Shown: in pieces, positions 34,380 to 42,955 of the stretch
How the letters are laid out: every line of letters begins with the position of its first letter
Position numbering within the stretch: position 1 is the first letter of the stretch
NCBI GenBank assembly: GCA_903924465.1
Contig: CAIYBN010000040.1
Location: forward strand, 93,481 to 157,480
Direction: 5' to 3'
DNA: 64,000 bases
Origin: an uncultured Myxococcales bacterium
GTDB taxonomy: Bacteria > Myxococcota_A > UBA9042
Program-made: the position numbers and the translations under genes
Notes under the pieces: generated by a model
What the model was told of the DNA's origin: nothing
The model's input: the letters and a program-made list of their open reading frames with translations, nothing else
The model's database searches: none

Positions 34380-36488
34380 ATGGCGCACGAGCATTCGGCA
34401 CGCACGACTGGTTCCAACCTTCTATTTTCACAAGAAATTCTCGATCCGCGCCGGGCCATCAACCGGGAACTGAGTTCGCTGGCGTTTCAGCGTCGCGTGC
34501 TGTCGATGGCGCTGGATCCGGCGGTGCCGTTGCTGGAGCGTCTGCGTTTTCTGACGATCACGTGCGCCAATCTCGACGAATTCTTTGAGATCCGCGTGTC
34601 GCGCCTGCAACGTCAGGTCGAACTGGGCCTGACCGCGAGCGGCACCGACGGCCTGCCGCCGAACGAAACGCTGAACCGGATTCATGAGGAAGCGCGGGCG
34701 ATCGTCGCGGAGCAGTACCGGATTTGGTCAGACGTGCTGCTGCCGTCGCTGGCGGAAGCCGGGATCCGGTTGCTGCAAGCCAAACAGTGGACGGAAGACC
34801 AGACGCGTTGGGTGGAGGCGTACTTCAACCGTGAAGTGGTGCCGGTGCTGACGCCGATTGGTCTCGATCCCGCGCACCCGTTTCCGCACGTCCAAAACAA
34901 GAACCAAAATCTGCTCGTGTCGCTGGACGGCCAGGACGCGTTTGGTCGCCAATCCGGCATCGCGATCGTCCAGGTGCCGCGGTCGCTGCCGCGCGTGCTG
35001 GCGATTCCGGGGAGCCGGCCGGGGGTACAGGAATTCGTGCTGCTCTCGACGGTCATCCACGCGTGCGTGGGCGAGCTGTTCCCGGGCATGAAAGTGACCA
35101 ACGTCGTGGCCTTTCGCGTGACCCGCGATGCCGATCTCTGGCTGGCGGAAGAAGACGCGGACGATTTGCTGGAAGCGCTGCAAGGCGAATTGCACCGGCG
35201 GCGTTATGGCGATGCCGTGCGGCTGGAAGTCGCCGGTCATTGCCCAGATGCGATGGCGGAATTCCTGCTGGGCGAATTCGAGCTGGATCCGATCGACCTG
35301 TACCGCGTCGAGGGCCCGGTCAACCTGCACCGCGTGGGCTCGATTCTGGATATGTGCGACCGCCCGGACCTGCGCTATCCGCCGTATACGCCCAAGCTGC
35401 CGCGCGGCTGGCAGGACGAGGATGATCGTTTCGAGTGGCTGCGGCGCGGCGATCTGCTCTTGCACCATCCGTATGAGGCCGCTGCGCCGGTCCTGGAATT
35501 CCTGCGTCAAGCGGCGGACGATCCGGACGTGCTGGCGATCAAGCAAACGCTGTACCGCACAGGGGCCCGTTCGCCGTACGTGGAAGCGCTGGCTCAGGCG
35601 GCGCGCAACGGCAAGGACGTGACGGCTGTCGTGGAACTGCGCGCGCGCTTTGATGAAGCGGCGAACATCGATTTGGCCGCGCAATTGCAAAAGGCCGGCG
35701 CGAACGTGGTGTACGGTGTCGTGGGCTACAAGACGCACGCCAAAATGCTGCTGGTCGTGCGGCGAGAAGGTGACGGCATCCGCCGGTATGTGCATCTGGG
35801 CACGGGCAACTATCACCCGCAAACCGCTCGGACATACACGGATTTGGGCTTGCTCACCTCCGATCCAGTCATCGGCGAAGACGTGCACAAGGTGTTCCTG
35901 CAACTCACGGGCCTGGGCACTCCGCGCAAGCTGGATCGGCTGCTGGAGTCGCCGTTCACGCTGGGCCGGGAAGTGATCGCGCGGATCGACACCCAAGCCG
36001 CGCGCGCCAAGGCGGGCCTGCCGTCGCGGATCCAGGCGAAGATGAATGCGCTGAGCGAGCCGAATGTGATTGCTGCTCTCTATCGGGCGTCCCAGGCCGG
36101 CGTGCCGATTGATCTGCTGGTTCGCGGTATTTGCTGTTTGCGTCCTGGGCTGCCGGGCGTGTCGGAGACGATTCACGTGCGCTCGATTGTCGGCCGCTTT
36201 CTCGAACACGCGCGCGTCTGGCGATTTGGCGACGGCAGCGACGCGGAAGTCTGGTTCGCGAGCGCGGATTGGATGTCCCGCAGCTTTACCCGGCGCGTGG
36301 AAGTGGCGACACCGGTGCGCAACCCCGAGCTGCGGTCGCGCATCGTCGCGGAATGCCTGACGCAACCCCTGCGCGACAACGTGCAGGCGTGGAATCTCGA
36401 TGTCGACGGCACCTACACCCGTGCCACGCCCGGTGATGAACCGCCGTTCTCCGTTCAGGAATGGCTGGCGGGCGGCTGCGAGCCCTGA
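34380..36488 (+). CDS. ppk: Polyphosphate kinase 1
   Basis: PPK1 reversibly polymerises the ATP gamma-phosphate into inorganic polyphosphate at the membrane. The 702-aa length is normal. It has the N-domain start RRAINRELSSLAFQRRVL, the middle DEFFEIRVSRLQRQVELGL, and two catalytic histidines: H453 in KTHAKMLL (the autophosphorylated residue by analogy) and H610 in VGRFLEHARVW. GTGNYHPQTARTYTDLGLLTSDP is also canonical. No strong ribosome site precedes ATG 34380. A Pho-box-like repeat lies upstream, and ppx follows 207 bp later. Confidence 0.96.
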   Translation: MAHEHSARTTGSNLLFSQEILDPRRAINRELSSLAFQRRVLSMALDPAVPLLERLRFLTITCANLDEFFEIRVSRLQRQVELGLTASGTDGLPPNETLNRIHEEARAIVAEQYRIWSDVLLPSLAEAGIRLLQAKQWTEDQTRWVEAYFNREVVPVLTPIGLDPAHPFPHVQNKNQNLLVSLDGQDAFGRQSGIAIVQVPRSLPRVLAIPGSRPGVQEFVLLSTVIHACVGELFPGMKVTNVVAFRVTRDADLWLAEEDADDLLEALQGELHRRRYGDAVRLEVAGHCPDAMAEFLLGEFELDPIDLYRVEGPVNLHRVGSILDMCDRPDLRYPPYTPKLPRGWQDEDDRFEWLRRGDLLLHHPYEAAAPVLEFLRQAADDPDVLAIKQTLYRTGARSPYVEALAQAARNGKDVTAVVELRARFDEAANIDLAAQLQKAGANVVYGVVGYKTHAKMLLVVRREGDGIRRYVHLGTGNYHPQTARTYTDLGLLTSDPVIGEDVHKVFLQLTGLGTPRKLDRLLESPFTLGREVIARIDTQAARAKAGLPSRIQAKMNALSEPNVIAALYRASQAGVPIDLLVRGICCLRPGLPGVSETIHVRSIVGRFLEHARVWRFGDGSDAEVWFASADWMSRSFTRRVEVATPVRNPELRSRIVAECLTQPLRDNVQAWNLDVDGTYTRATPGDEPPFSVQEWLAGGCEP

Positions 36489-36695
36489 TTCGCGCTTGAC
36501 CAATCGCCGCCCCAGCGCCACGCTCCGCCCCCAGCCGCGCATCCGGCTATACACGCTGGCCGAAGTTTGAGATCATGCGTCCGTCATCCGCGGCGTGCCA
36601 CCGGAGGTGCACGCTCGCGGTCTCAGTCCGAAATGCGACAGGTCTAACCCCGAGGGTTTTGGTCTCGCACAAAGGCGTTCACGTCTCGAGGCACC

Positions 36696-38195
36696 ATGGC
36701 CGATCCGCACCTCATTGCCGCCGTAGACCTCGGCTCCAACAGCTTTCACCTGGTCGTGGCGCGCGTGCTGCAAGGGCAAATCGTCGTGGTCGACCGGATG
36801 CGCGAGACCACGCGGCTGGCAGCGGGCCTGGACCACGACCGTCGCCTGGATCCGGTGCTGATGCACCGTGCGCTGGGCACGTTGACGCAGTTCGGCCAGC
36901 GGATTCGCGAGGTGCCGCGCGAGTCGCTGCGCGTCGTCGGGACCGCCACGCTGCGCCGTGCCCGCAATGCCGACGTGTTCATGGAAGCCGCGCACGAGGC
37001 GCTCGGCGTGCCGATCGAAGTGCTGAGCGGTCGCGAAGAGGCGCGCCTCATCTACCTGGGCGTGGCGCACAGCCTGGAAGTGCCCGACGGTCGGCGGCTG
37101 GTGGTGGACATCGGCGGTGGCAGCACGGAGGTGATTCTCGGCGAGCGTTTTGAGCCGCTGGAGACCGAAAGCGCGGAAATCGGCTGCGTGACGTGGACCA
37201 GCGAGTTCTTTGGCGATGGCGACTTGAAGAACGCCAACTTTCGCGCTGCGGAGACCGCGGCGAGCTTGGAATTGCAGCACATGGTGCGGCGGTATCGCAC
37301 GCTGGGCTGGGATGAAGCGGTGGGATCGTCGGGCACCGTCGAGGCCATCGAGGGCGTGCTGCGCGCGACGGGCTGGAGCAAGCGCGGCATCACGGCGCGA
37401 GGGCTGGCGAAACTGCGCGAGGAGCTGATCAAGTTCGGCAAGATCCAAAAGATCGACCTGCCGTCGCTGCGGCCCGATCGCGTGGCGGTGTTTCCGGCCG
37501 GTGTCGCGATCCTGTCGGCGCTGTTCGAGACCTTTGACATTCGCAAGATGGTGGCGGCGACGGGCGCGTTGCGCGAGGGCGTGCTGTACGACCTGTTGGG
37601 CCGGATTCGTCACGAGGACCTGCGCGATCGCACGGTCGTCGCGCTGGCGGAACGGTGGCACGCGGACGCGGATCAGGCGGCGCGGGTCGAGCGGACCGCG
37701 CTGCAGTTGTTGAAACAGGTGGGCAGCGCGTGGATTTCTGACGAACCGCTGGCGCGGCAGTTGCTCAGCTGGGCGGCGCGGCTGCATGAAGTGGGCCAGA
37801 CCATCGCGCACAGCGGTTACCACAAGCACGGCGCGTATCTGGTCGCCAACTCGGACCTGCCCGGCTTTTCGCGCGACGACCAGATGCTGCTGGCGAGTCT
37901 CATTCGCGTGCACCGGCGCAAGCTGGCGACGCTGTTCCGCGACACGCCGCCGCTGCGTTCCGAGTTCGCGCTGCGGCTGGCGGTGATCCTCCGGCTGGCA
38001 GTGCTGCTCCACCGGGCGCGGAGTCCGCAGCCGCTGCCGCATGTCACACTGGAAGCCGTCGGCCGCAAAGTCGTCGTGTCGCTGCCGGCGCGCTGGCTGG
38101 AGGACCACAGCCTGGTCGCGGCGGATTTGCGCGCGGAAGTTGAGGAACTGGCGGTGATTGGCATGGAGTTGGTGGTGCGGGTGGTGGAGAGGTAG
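36696..38195 (+). CDS. ppx: Exopolyphosphatase / pppGpp phosphohydrolase (Ppx/GppA)
   Basis: This 499-aa ASKHA-fold phosphatase has the phosphate-1 motif AAVDLGSNSFHLVVAR, VVGTATLRRARNA, VLSGREEARLIYLGV (catalytic Glu) and the phosphate-2 motif LVVDIGGGSTEVIL. SSGTVEAI and a C-terminal HD-like helical domain (WAARLHEVGQTIAHSGYHKHGAYL) follow. Ppx removes terminal phosphate from polyphosphate; GppA degrades pppGpp, and sequence alone does not separate them. Being next to ppk favours Ppx. GAGG lies before the ATG. Confidence 0.92.
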   Translation: MADPHLIAAVDLGSNSFHLVVARVLQGQIVVVDRMRETTRLAAGLDHDRRLDPVLMHRALGTLTQFGQRIREVPRESLRVVGTATLRRARNADVFMEAAHEALGVPIEVLSGREEARLIYLGVAHSLEVPDGRRLVVDIGGGSTEVILGERFEPLETESAEIGCVTWTSEFFGDGDLKNANFRAAETAASLELQHMVRRYRTLGWDEAVGSSGTVEAIEGVLRATGWSKRGITARGLAKLREELIKFGKIQKIDLPSLRPDRVAVFPAGVAILSALFETFDIRKMVAATGALREGVLYDLLGRIRHEDLRDRTVVALAERWHADADQAARVERTALQLLKQVGSAWISDEPLARQLLSWAARLHEVGQTIAHSGYHKHGAYLVANSDLPGFSRDDQMLLASLIRVHRRKLATLFRDTPPLRSEFALRLAVILRLAVLLHRARSPQPLPHVTLEAVGRKVVVSLPARWLEDHSLVAADLRAEVEELAVIGMELVVRVVER

Positions 38196-38323
38196 GCAAG
38201 GCGCCGGCGCGGCGGCGTGTGATCCGGCGATTGGGCCATGCCCTTCTCCTGCCAACGCCGCATTGCCAGAAACCCTCCCGCTGGCGCAAAATGCCCCAGC
38301 GGCATGCGCCGCCCGAGTGCACC

Positions 38324-39115
38324 GTGTCCACCTACGCCATCGGCGACATCCAGGGCTGCTTCGATGCGTTCCAGCGCCTGCTGGCCGCCATCGCATTCCA
38401 GCCTGACCGCGACCGCCTGTGGCTGGCCGGCGATCTGGTCAACCGCGGCCCGGATTCGCTGGCGGTGCTGCGCTGGTGCCTGGACCACACGGACAACGTC
38501 GTCGCGGTCCTGGGGAATCACGACCTGCATGCCCTGGCGCGTGCCGCGGGCGCGTCCGGGCCCAAACGTCGCGATTCGCTGGAAGAACTACTGCTGGCGC
38601 CGGATCGCGATGAGCTGTTCGACTGGCTGCGCCACAAGCCGCTGCTCTACCGCGAAGGTTCATACGTGATGGTGCACGCGGGCCTGCTGCCGTGCTGGAC
38701 TGTCGACGACGCCGACGCGGTCGCGAGAGCCTATTGCGCAGAATTGAACGGCGCGCGCATGCCGCTGGCTCTGCGAGCCCTGCGGGATCAGGACATCCAT
38801 CTGCCGGAGCTGCGGCAATTGGCGCAAGACGCCGGGCTGCTGACGCGGATCCGCACCTGCACGGCGCGAGGCGAACCGTGCCAGGAGTTCACCGGTGCGC
38901 CCGAAGACGCGCCGCCGGGCTGCATACCGTGGTTCCGCGTGCCGGGGCGCAAGAGCACCGGCAGCTGCATCGTGTTCGGTCACTGGGCCGCGCTCGGCCT
39001 GCTGCTGGACGACAACCTCATCGCGCTGGATACCGGCTGCGTATGGGGCAACGCACTGACCGCGGTGCGTCTGGAAGATCGCGCGGTCTTTCAGGTGCCG
39101 GCGAATTTGCGGTAA
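38324..39115 (+). CDS. apaH: Symmetrical diadenosine-tetraphosphatase ApaH
   Basis: ApaH cleaves Ap4A to two ADP and can decap Np4-RNA. The metallophosphatase motifs are GDIQGCFDAF, GDLVNRGPDS, GNHDLHAL and VHAGLLP, with FGHWAALG near the end. The start is set at GTG 38324 because the family begins with a few residues before TYAIGDIQG; upstream in-frame starts (38219, 38291) add unconserved Arg-rich sequence. That gives 263 aa, slightly shorter than E. coli ApaH. It belongs functionally with ppk and ppx. Confidence 0.9.
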   Translation: MSTYAIGDIQGCFDAFQRLLAAIAFQPDRDRLWLAGDLVNRGPDSLAVLRWCLDHTDNVVAVLGNHDLHALARAAGASGPKRRDSLEELLLAPDRDELFDWLRHKPLLYREGSYVMVHAGLLPCWTVDDADAVARAYCAELNGARMPLALRALRDQDIHLPELRQLAQDAGLLTRIRTCTARGEPCQEFTGAPEDAPPGCIPWFRVPGRKSTGSCIVFGHWAALGLLLDDNLIALDTGCVWGNALTAVRLEDRAVFQVPANLR

Positions 39116-39166
39116 ACGCCACGCTGCTGCTATCACGCGCGCCGGCCTTTTGAGGAGCTCACACCG

Positions 39167-40726
39167 ATGCCACGTCACCGCAATGAACAGGTCCTGAATC
39201 GCTTGACCGACTTGGACGCGCAGGCCATGGCCGGCGGTGGGCCGGAGCGGCGCGAGAAGCAGCACCAGCAAGGCAAGTTGACGGCGCGGGAGCGCATCGA
39301 ATTGCTGCTGGATCCCGGCTCGTTCATCGAGATGGACCGGTTCGTGACGCACCGCTGTGTCGATTTCGGCATGGCCGAAAAGAAGTTCCCTGGCGACGGC
39401 GTCGTCACCGGCCACGGCACCGTCGATGGCCGCACGGTCTACGTGTTCGCCCAGGATTTTACGGTCTTTGGCGGCTCGCTCTCCGGCGCATTCGCGCAAA
39501 AGATCTGCAAGGTCATGGATCTGGCGGTCAAGACCGGCGCGCCGATCGTCGGCCTGAACGATTCCGGCGGCGCGCGCATCCAGGAAGGCGTGGAATCCTT
39601 GGCCGGCTACGCGGAAATTTTCTGGCGCAATACCCAAGCGTCGGGCGTCATTCCGCAGATCTCGCTGATTTTGGGCCCGTGCGCGGGCGGCGCGGTCTAC
39701 AGCCCGGCGATCACCGATTTTGTCATCATGGCGCAGCAGACCAGCTTCATGTTCATCACCGGACCGGACGTCATCAAGACCGTGACGCATGAGACGGTGA
39801 CGCAAGAGGATTTGGGCGGCGCGGTGCGACATGCCACGACGTCCGGCGTCGCGCACTTTGCCGCCGATGACGAGAAAGCGGCGATCGCGACGGCGCGCGT
39901 GCTGCTCGGCTTCATGCCATCAAACAACCTGGACAGTCCGCCGCGCGTCGTCACGCAGGATCCGATCGACCGCAAGGACGAAAAACTGAAGACCGTCGTG
40001 CCCGAGGATCCATCCAAGCCGTACGACATGAAGGACGTCATCACGGCGGTCGTTGACGACGGCATCTTCTTCGAGGTCCACGAACGCTACGCCCGCAACA
40101 TCCTCTGTGGTTTCGCGCGCATCAACGGCCAGAGCGTCGGCGTGATCGGCAACCAGCCCGCCTTTCTCGCCGGCTGCCTGGACATCGACGCCAGCGTCAA
40201 GGCCGCGCGCTTCGTGCGCTTTTGCGACTGCTTCAACATCGCGCTGGTCACATTTGTCGACGTACCCGGCTTTCTGCCCGGCACGGCGCAGGAATACGGC
40301 GGCATCATTCGCCATGGCGCCAAACTCTTGTACGCCTACGCCGAAGCGACCGTGCCCAAAGTCACGGTCATCACCCGCAAAGCCTACGGCGGCGCTTACG
40401 ACGTCATGAGCTCCAAACACATCCGCGGCGACATGAATTTTGCCTGGCCGAGCGCGGAAATTGCCGTCATGGGCCCGGACGGCGCCGTGAACATCATCTA
40501 CCGCCAGGAATTGCAGAAAGCCGCGGATCCGGCCGCCGAGCGCGCCAAGCTGACGGAGCATTACCGCGACACCTTCGCCAATCCGTTCAAGGCCGCCGAA
40601 CTGGGCTACATCGACGAAGTCATCCATCCCGAGGACACGCGGCACCGAATCGCCCGCTCGCTGGAGATCCTGAAAGGCAAGCGGGAAGTCGCGCCGAGTC
40701 GCAAGCACGGCAACCTGCCGCTGTAG
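39167..40726 (+). CDS. Acyl-CoA carboxylase carboxyltransferase (beta) subunit, PccB/MmdA type
   Basis: This 519-aa crotonase-fold carboxyltransferase moves carboxyl from biotin to acyl-CoA, most likely propionyl-CoA. Markers are [122 protein letters not shown] and [19 protein letters not shown] precedes the ATG. No biotin carboxylase or carrier gene is in this window, so the rest of the complex is encoded elsewhere. It could equally be the 12S/MmdA decarboxylase subunit. Confidence 0.93.
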   Translation: MPRHRNEQVLNRLTDLDAQAMAGGGPERREKQHQQGKLTARERIELLLDPGSFIEMDRFVTHRCVDFGMAEKKFPGDGVVTGHGTVDGRTVYVFAQDFTVFGGSLSGAFAQKICKVMDLAVKTGAPIVGLNDSGGARIQEGVESLAGYAEIFWRNTQASGVIPQISLILGPCAGGAVYSPAITDFVIMAQQTSFMFITGPDVIKTVTHETVTQEDLGGAVRHATTSGVAHFAADDEKAAIATARVLLGFMPSNNLDSPPRVVTQDPIDRKDEKLKTVVPEDPSKPYDMKDVITAVVDDGIFFEVHERYARNILCGFARINGQSVGVIGNQPAFLAGCLDIDASVKAARFVRFCDCFNIALVTFVDVPGFLPGTAQEYGGIIRHGAKLLYAYAEATVPKVTVITRKAYGGAYDVMSSKHIRGDMNFAWPSAEIAVMGPDGAVNIIYRQELQKAADPAAERAKLTEHYRDTFANPFKAAELGYIDEVIHPEDTRHRIARSLEILKGKREVAPSRKHGNLPL

Positions 40727-40823
40727 CGACGTCCCGGCTGCGGCTGACGTTGAATAATCCACGGCATCAGGCGTTCTAGCCCTGACGGCGTGTGTCGTGC
40801 GTCTTCTGATCCGCGAGGTTTCC

Positions 40824-41336
40824 ATGCGTCCACGCCTTCTCGCGCTTGCGCTGCTCAGCCTGCCGGCTTGCGTGCCCCACGTGCTGCCGCTGCTGCCCGA
40901 GCCGGCACCTGTGGCCGTGCGCGCGGACTTGCCGCTGGATGTGGTCACCAAGCTCGCTGGCGCCCAGGATCCCCTGCAGATCAAGGGCACGTCGTGGCAA
41001 TTCAGTGAGCTGGAACACGCCGTGGCGCGGGCGGTCACGACGGCGGCCGCGCCCTGGGCCGAAGCGCACCGCGCCGATCGGCCGGGTGGCTGGCAAATCC
41101 AGGTGGATCTCATCAAAAGCGACGCGGAATGGGTCGACGGCCACGCGCGCACCAGCTTGGGCGTGCGCGCGACGCTGCGGGCGGTGACGGGTCGGGTCTA
41201 CATCGGCCAAAATCAAATGTTCTGCTCGACCGCAGGCTTGGCCAAATCGGAACAGGAAACGCGCGATGTACTGTGGCGCTGCATCAGCGGCTTGGGCCGC
41301 AGCGTGACGGGCTGGCTGGACGGCGTAACCCCCTGA
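40824..41336 (+). CDS. Small lipoprotein, unknown
   Basis: This 170-aa protein starts with ATG 40824 behind GCGAGG. The signal ends LLSLPAC (Cys16). The mature domain mixes helices and strands (SWQFSELEHAVARAVTTAAAPWAE, GGWQIQVDLIKSDAEWVD, ARTSLGVRATLRAV). Its alpha-beta pattern recalls ABC-transport auxiliary lipoproteins, but I see no diagnostic motif. It lies 17 bp before the SPFH lipoprotein gene, and co-transcription with it is very likely. Confidence 0.7.
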   Translation: MRPRLLALALLSLPACVPHVLPLLPEPAPVAVRADLPLDVVTKLAGAQDPLQIKGTSWQFSELEHAVARAVTTAAAPWAEAHRADRPGGWQIQVDLIKSDAEWVDGHARTSLGVRATLRAVTGRVYIGQNQMFCSTAGLAKSEQETRDVLWRCISGLGRSVTGWLDGVTP

Positions 41337-41353
41337 TGATCGTGGAGTGATTC

Positions 41354-42352
41354 ATGAAGAAGTTCCTGCTGCTCTTGCCGCTCCTCGCGCTCGCTGCGTG
41401 CGGCGCCACGATCGAACCCGGTCACCGTGGCCTGCTTTTCAACCCGCGCGACGGTGGTTTGCAGCACAACGTGCTCGAGCCGGGACGTCACTACACGGGC
41501 TTCTTCGGTCGTTTGGACGATTTCGACGTGACCTATACGACGCGCCAGGAGGAAATGCTGACGGTCTCGCAGGAAGGCCTGCATTTGACGGTGCACGTGT
41601 CGGTGATCTTCCGGCCGGTTGTGTCGGAACTGTATGAACTCGATACGGAAATTGGACCGCAGTACTATGAAGAAGTCATCGGTCCAGAGTTCCGCAGCGC
41701 GTCGCGTGGCGTCTTTGCCCGTCACAGCTACATGGACATCGCCAAGCAGAACGAGTCGATCGAGAACGAAATTGAGGGCGATCTGCGGCGGCGGACCTCG
41801 GGTAAGCACGTCGAAATCACCTCCGTGACCCTGGAAGGTGTGAGCTACGCACCGGAAATTGCCAAGGCGATCCAGGACAAGCTGGTGGGCGAACAGGATA
41901 CTGCGCGGCAGAAGGTGCTGCTGGACAACGACGCGCTGCGCCGCAAGCTGGAACTGGAGCACGAAGCGGAGCGCGAGAAGTTGAAGGCCGAATCGGAACT
42001 GCGCGAGGCAACGCGACGGGTGGAAGTGGCCAAGGCGCAGGCCGAGTTGGACCGCCTGCGCGCGGCGACCGAGGGTGAAATCAAAGTGACCCGCGCGACG
42101 GCGGATGCCAAGGAAATGACGCTGCTGGCGACCGCCAAAGCCGCGATGAAGAAAGCGGAGGCCCAGGCGCTGACGCCTCTGATGGTGATGATGCGGGCCT
42201 ACGAGGCGTTGGGGCAGCTGGGGCAAAACGGTGCGACGGTGTACTTGGGCGATTTCAGCCATGTGCCAGCGTTTCTGTTTCCCAAGGTGCCAGGGTTTTC
42301 GCCGGCTTTCGATCCGGGCAAGGGCGTCCTGCCCGAAGGCAAGCGCAAGTAG
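41354..42352 (+). CDS. SPFH/prohibitin-like lipoprotein
   Basis: This 332-aa protein has lipobox LALAAC (Cys16) and then a prohibitin-type SPFH domain: GHRGLLFNPRDGGLQHNVLEPGRHY, YTTRQEEMLTVSQEGLHLTVHVSVIFRP and YEEVIGPEFRSASRGVFARHS. The long charged helix that follows (about 180-260; LDNDALRRKLELEHEAEREK) would form the oligomerising coiled coil. SPFH proteins assemble membrane ring scaffolds and regulate proteases. Lipid anchoring replaces the usual N-terminal membrane helix, so the ring would sit outside the inner membrane. GGAG precedes the ATG. Confidence 0.88.
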   Translation: MKKFLLLLPLLALAACGATIEPGHRGLLFNPRDGGLQHNVLEPGRHYTGFFGRLDDFDVTYTTRQEEMLTVSQEGLHLTVHVSVIFRPVVSELYELDTEIGPQYYEEVIGPEFRSASRGVFARHSYMDIAKQNESIENEIEGDLRRRTSGKHVEITSVTLEGVSYAPEIAKAIQDKLVGEQDTARQKVLLDNDALRRKLELEHEAEREKLKAESELREATRRVEVAKAQAELDRLRAATEGEIKVTRATADAKEMTLLATAKAAMKKAEAQALTPLMVMMRAYEALGQLGQNGATVYLGDFSHVPAFLFPKVPGFSPAFDPGKGVLPEGKRK

Positions 42353-42955
42353 CCATTGGTTCGCGGACTTGCACCGGAATCTGCCGCCCAAGGCAATAGT
42401 CGACCCGCTTGAATGGCGGTCGGGCGTGGCACGAAAGTTCGGTCTGTGAATGGACGTTGCCGCGGCAAAAGTCGGGAATCGCCGAATACCCGAATGGCGT
42501 TGTGACCGAACAGCGCTGGCGGGACTTGCGGAGGCGATCGTACGGTCGGCGCTGCGCCGTCTTCATCGACCAAGCCGGCGTGGCTGCGGGACCCAAGGAC
42601 CCTGCGAGCCGCCGAAGGTGGGGCGGGCACGGCGCGGAAACGCACCGTGGGACCGCGATGGATGCGTGCGTCCGGCGTCGGCTGGGCGCGCTTCGGCGGG
42701 GATGGGCATTTGGTCGGGGTGGGCCCCGGCCGTAGGCCGGAAGTGCGTGCGGCAACTCGATTCCAGTCACATTTGCCCGTTCGCCACGAGCCGTGCCATT
42801 GCGCGACACCGCGCTTCACCGCAAGCGCCCCTCCAGACCTGCGGTTCGAAATCTGATCCAACTCTTCCACTTCTCCAACGACACACCTGCTGACGCGCCG
42901 AACGTTCTGCGCTACCGTGCCGCGGTGGCCGATGGCCGCCGATGTTGGGGTTGCG
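42353..42955. other. Long intergenic region without a convincing gene
   Basis: This stretch of about 600 bp separates the SPFH and GH31 genes. ORFs exist on both strands, but their translations are Arg/Pro/Gly-rich with no domain, signal or ribosome site. I see a promoter-like pair near its right end and no clear terminator. It may hold a decayed gene or an undetected RNA. Confidence 0.5.
42890..42918 (+). promoter_or_regulatory. Candidate promoter for the GH31 lipoprotein gene
   Basis: CTGACG and TACCGT are separated by 17 bp, with a leader of about 30 nt. The -10 is identical to the one proposed at 4615-4610. Confidence 0.3.

Noticed and set aside
36646..36661. Small AACCC-CGA-GGGTT hairpin with T residues before ppx
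   Set aside because: The stem is only 5 bp with a 3-nt loop, too weak to call a terminator or switch.
42450..42893. 147-aa ORF in the gap before the GH31 gene
   Set aside because: Arg/Pro/Cys-rich translation without a start signal; competing ORFs exist in other frames.
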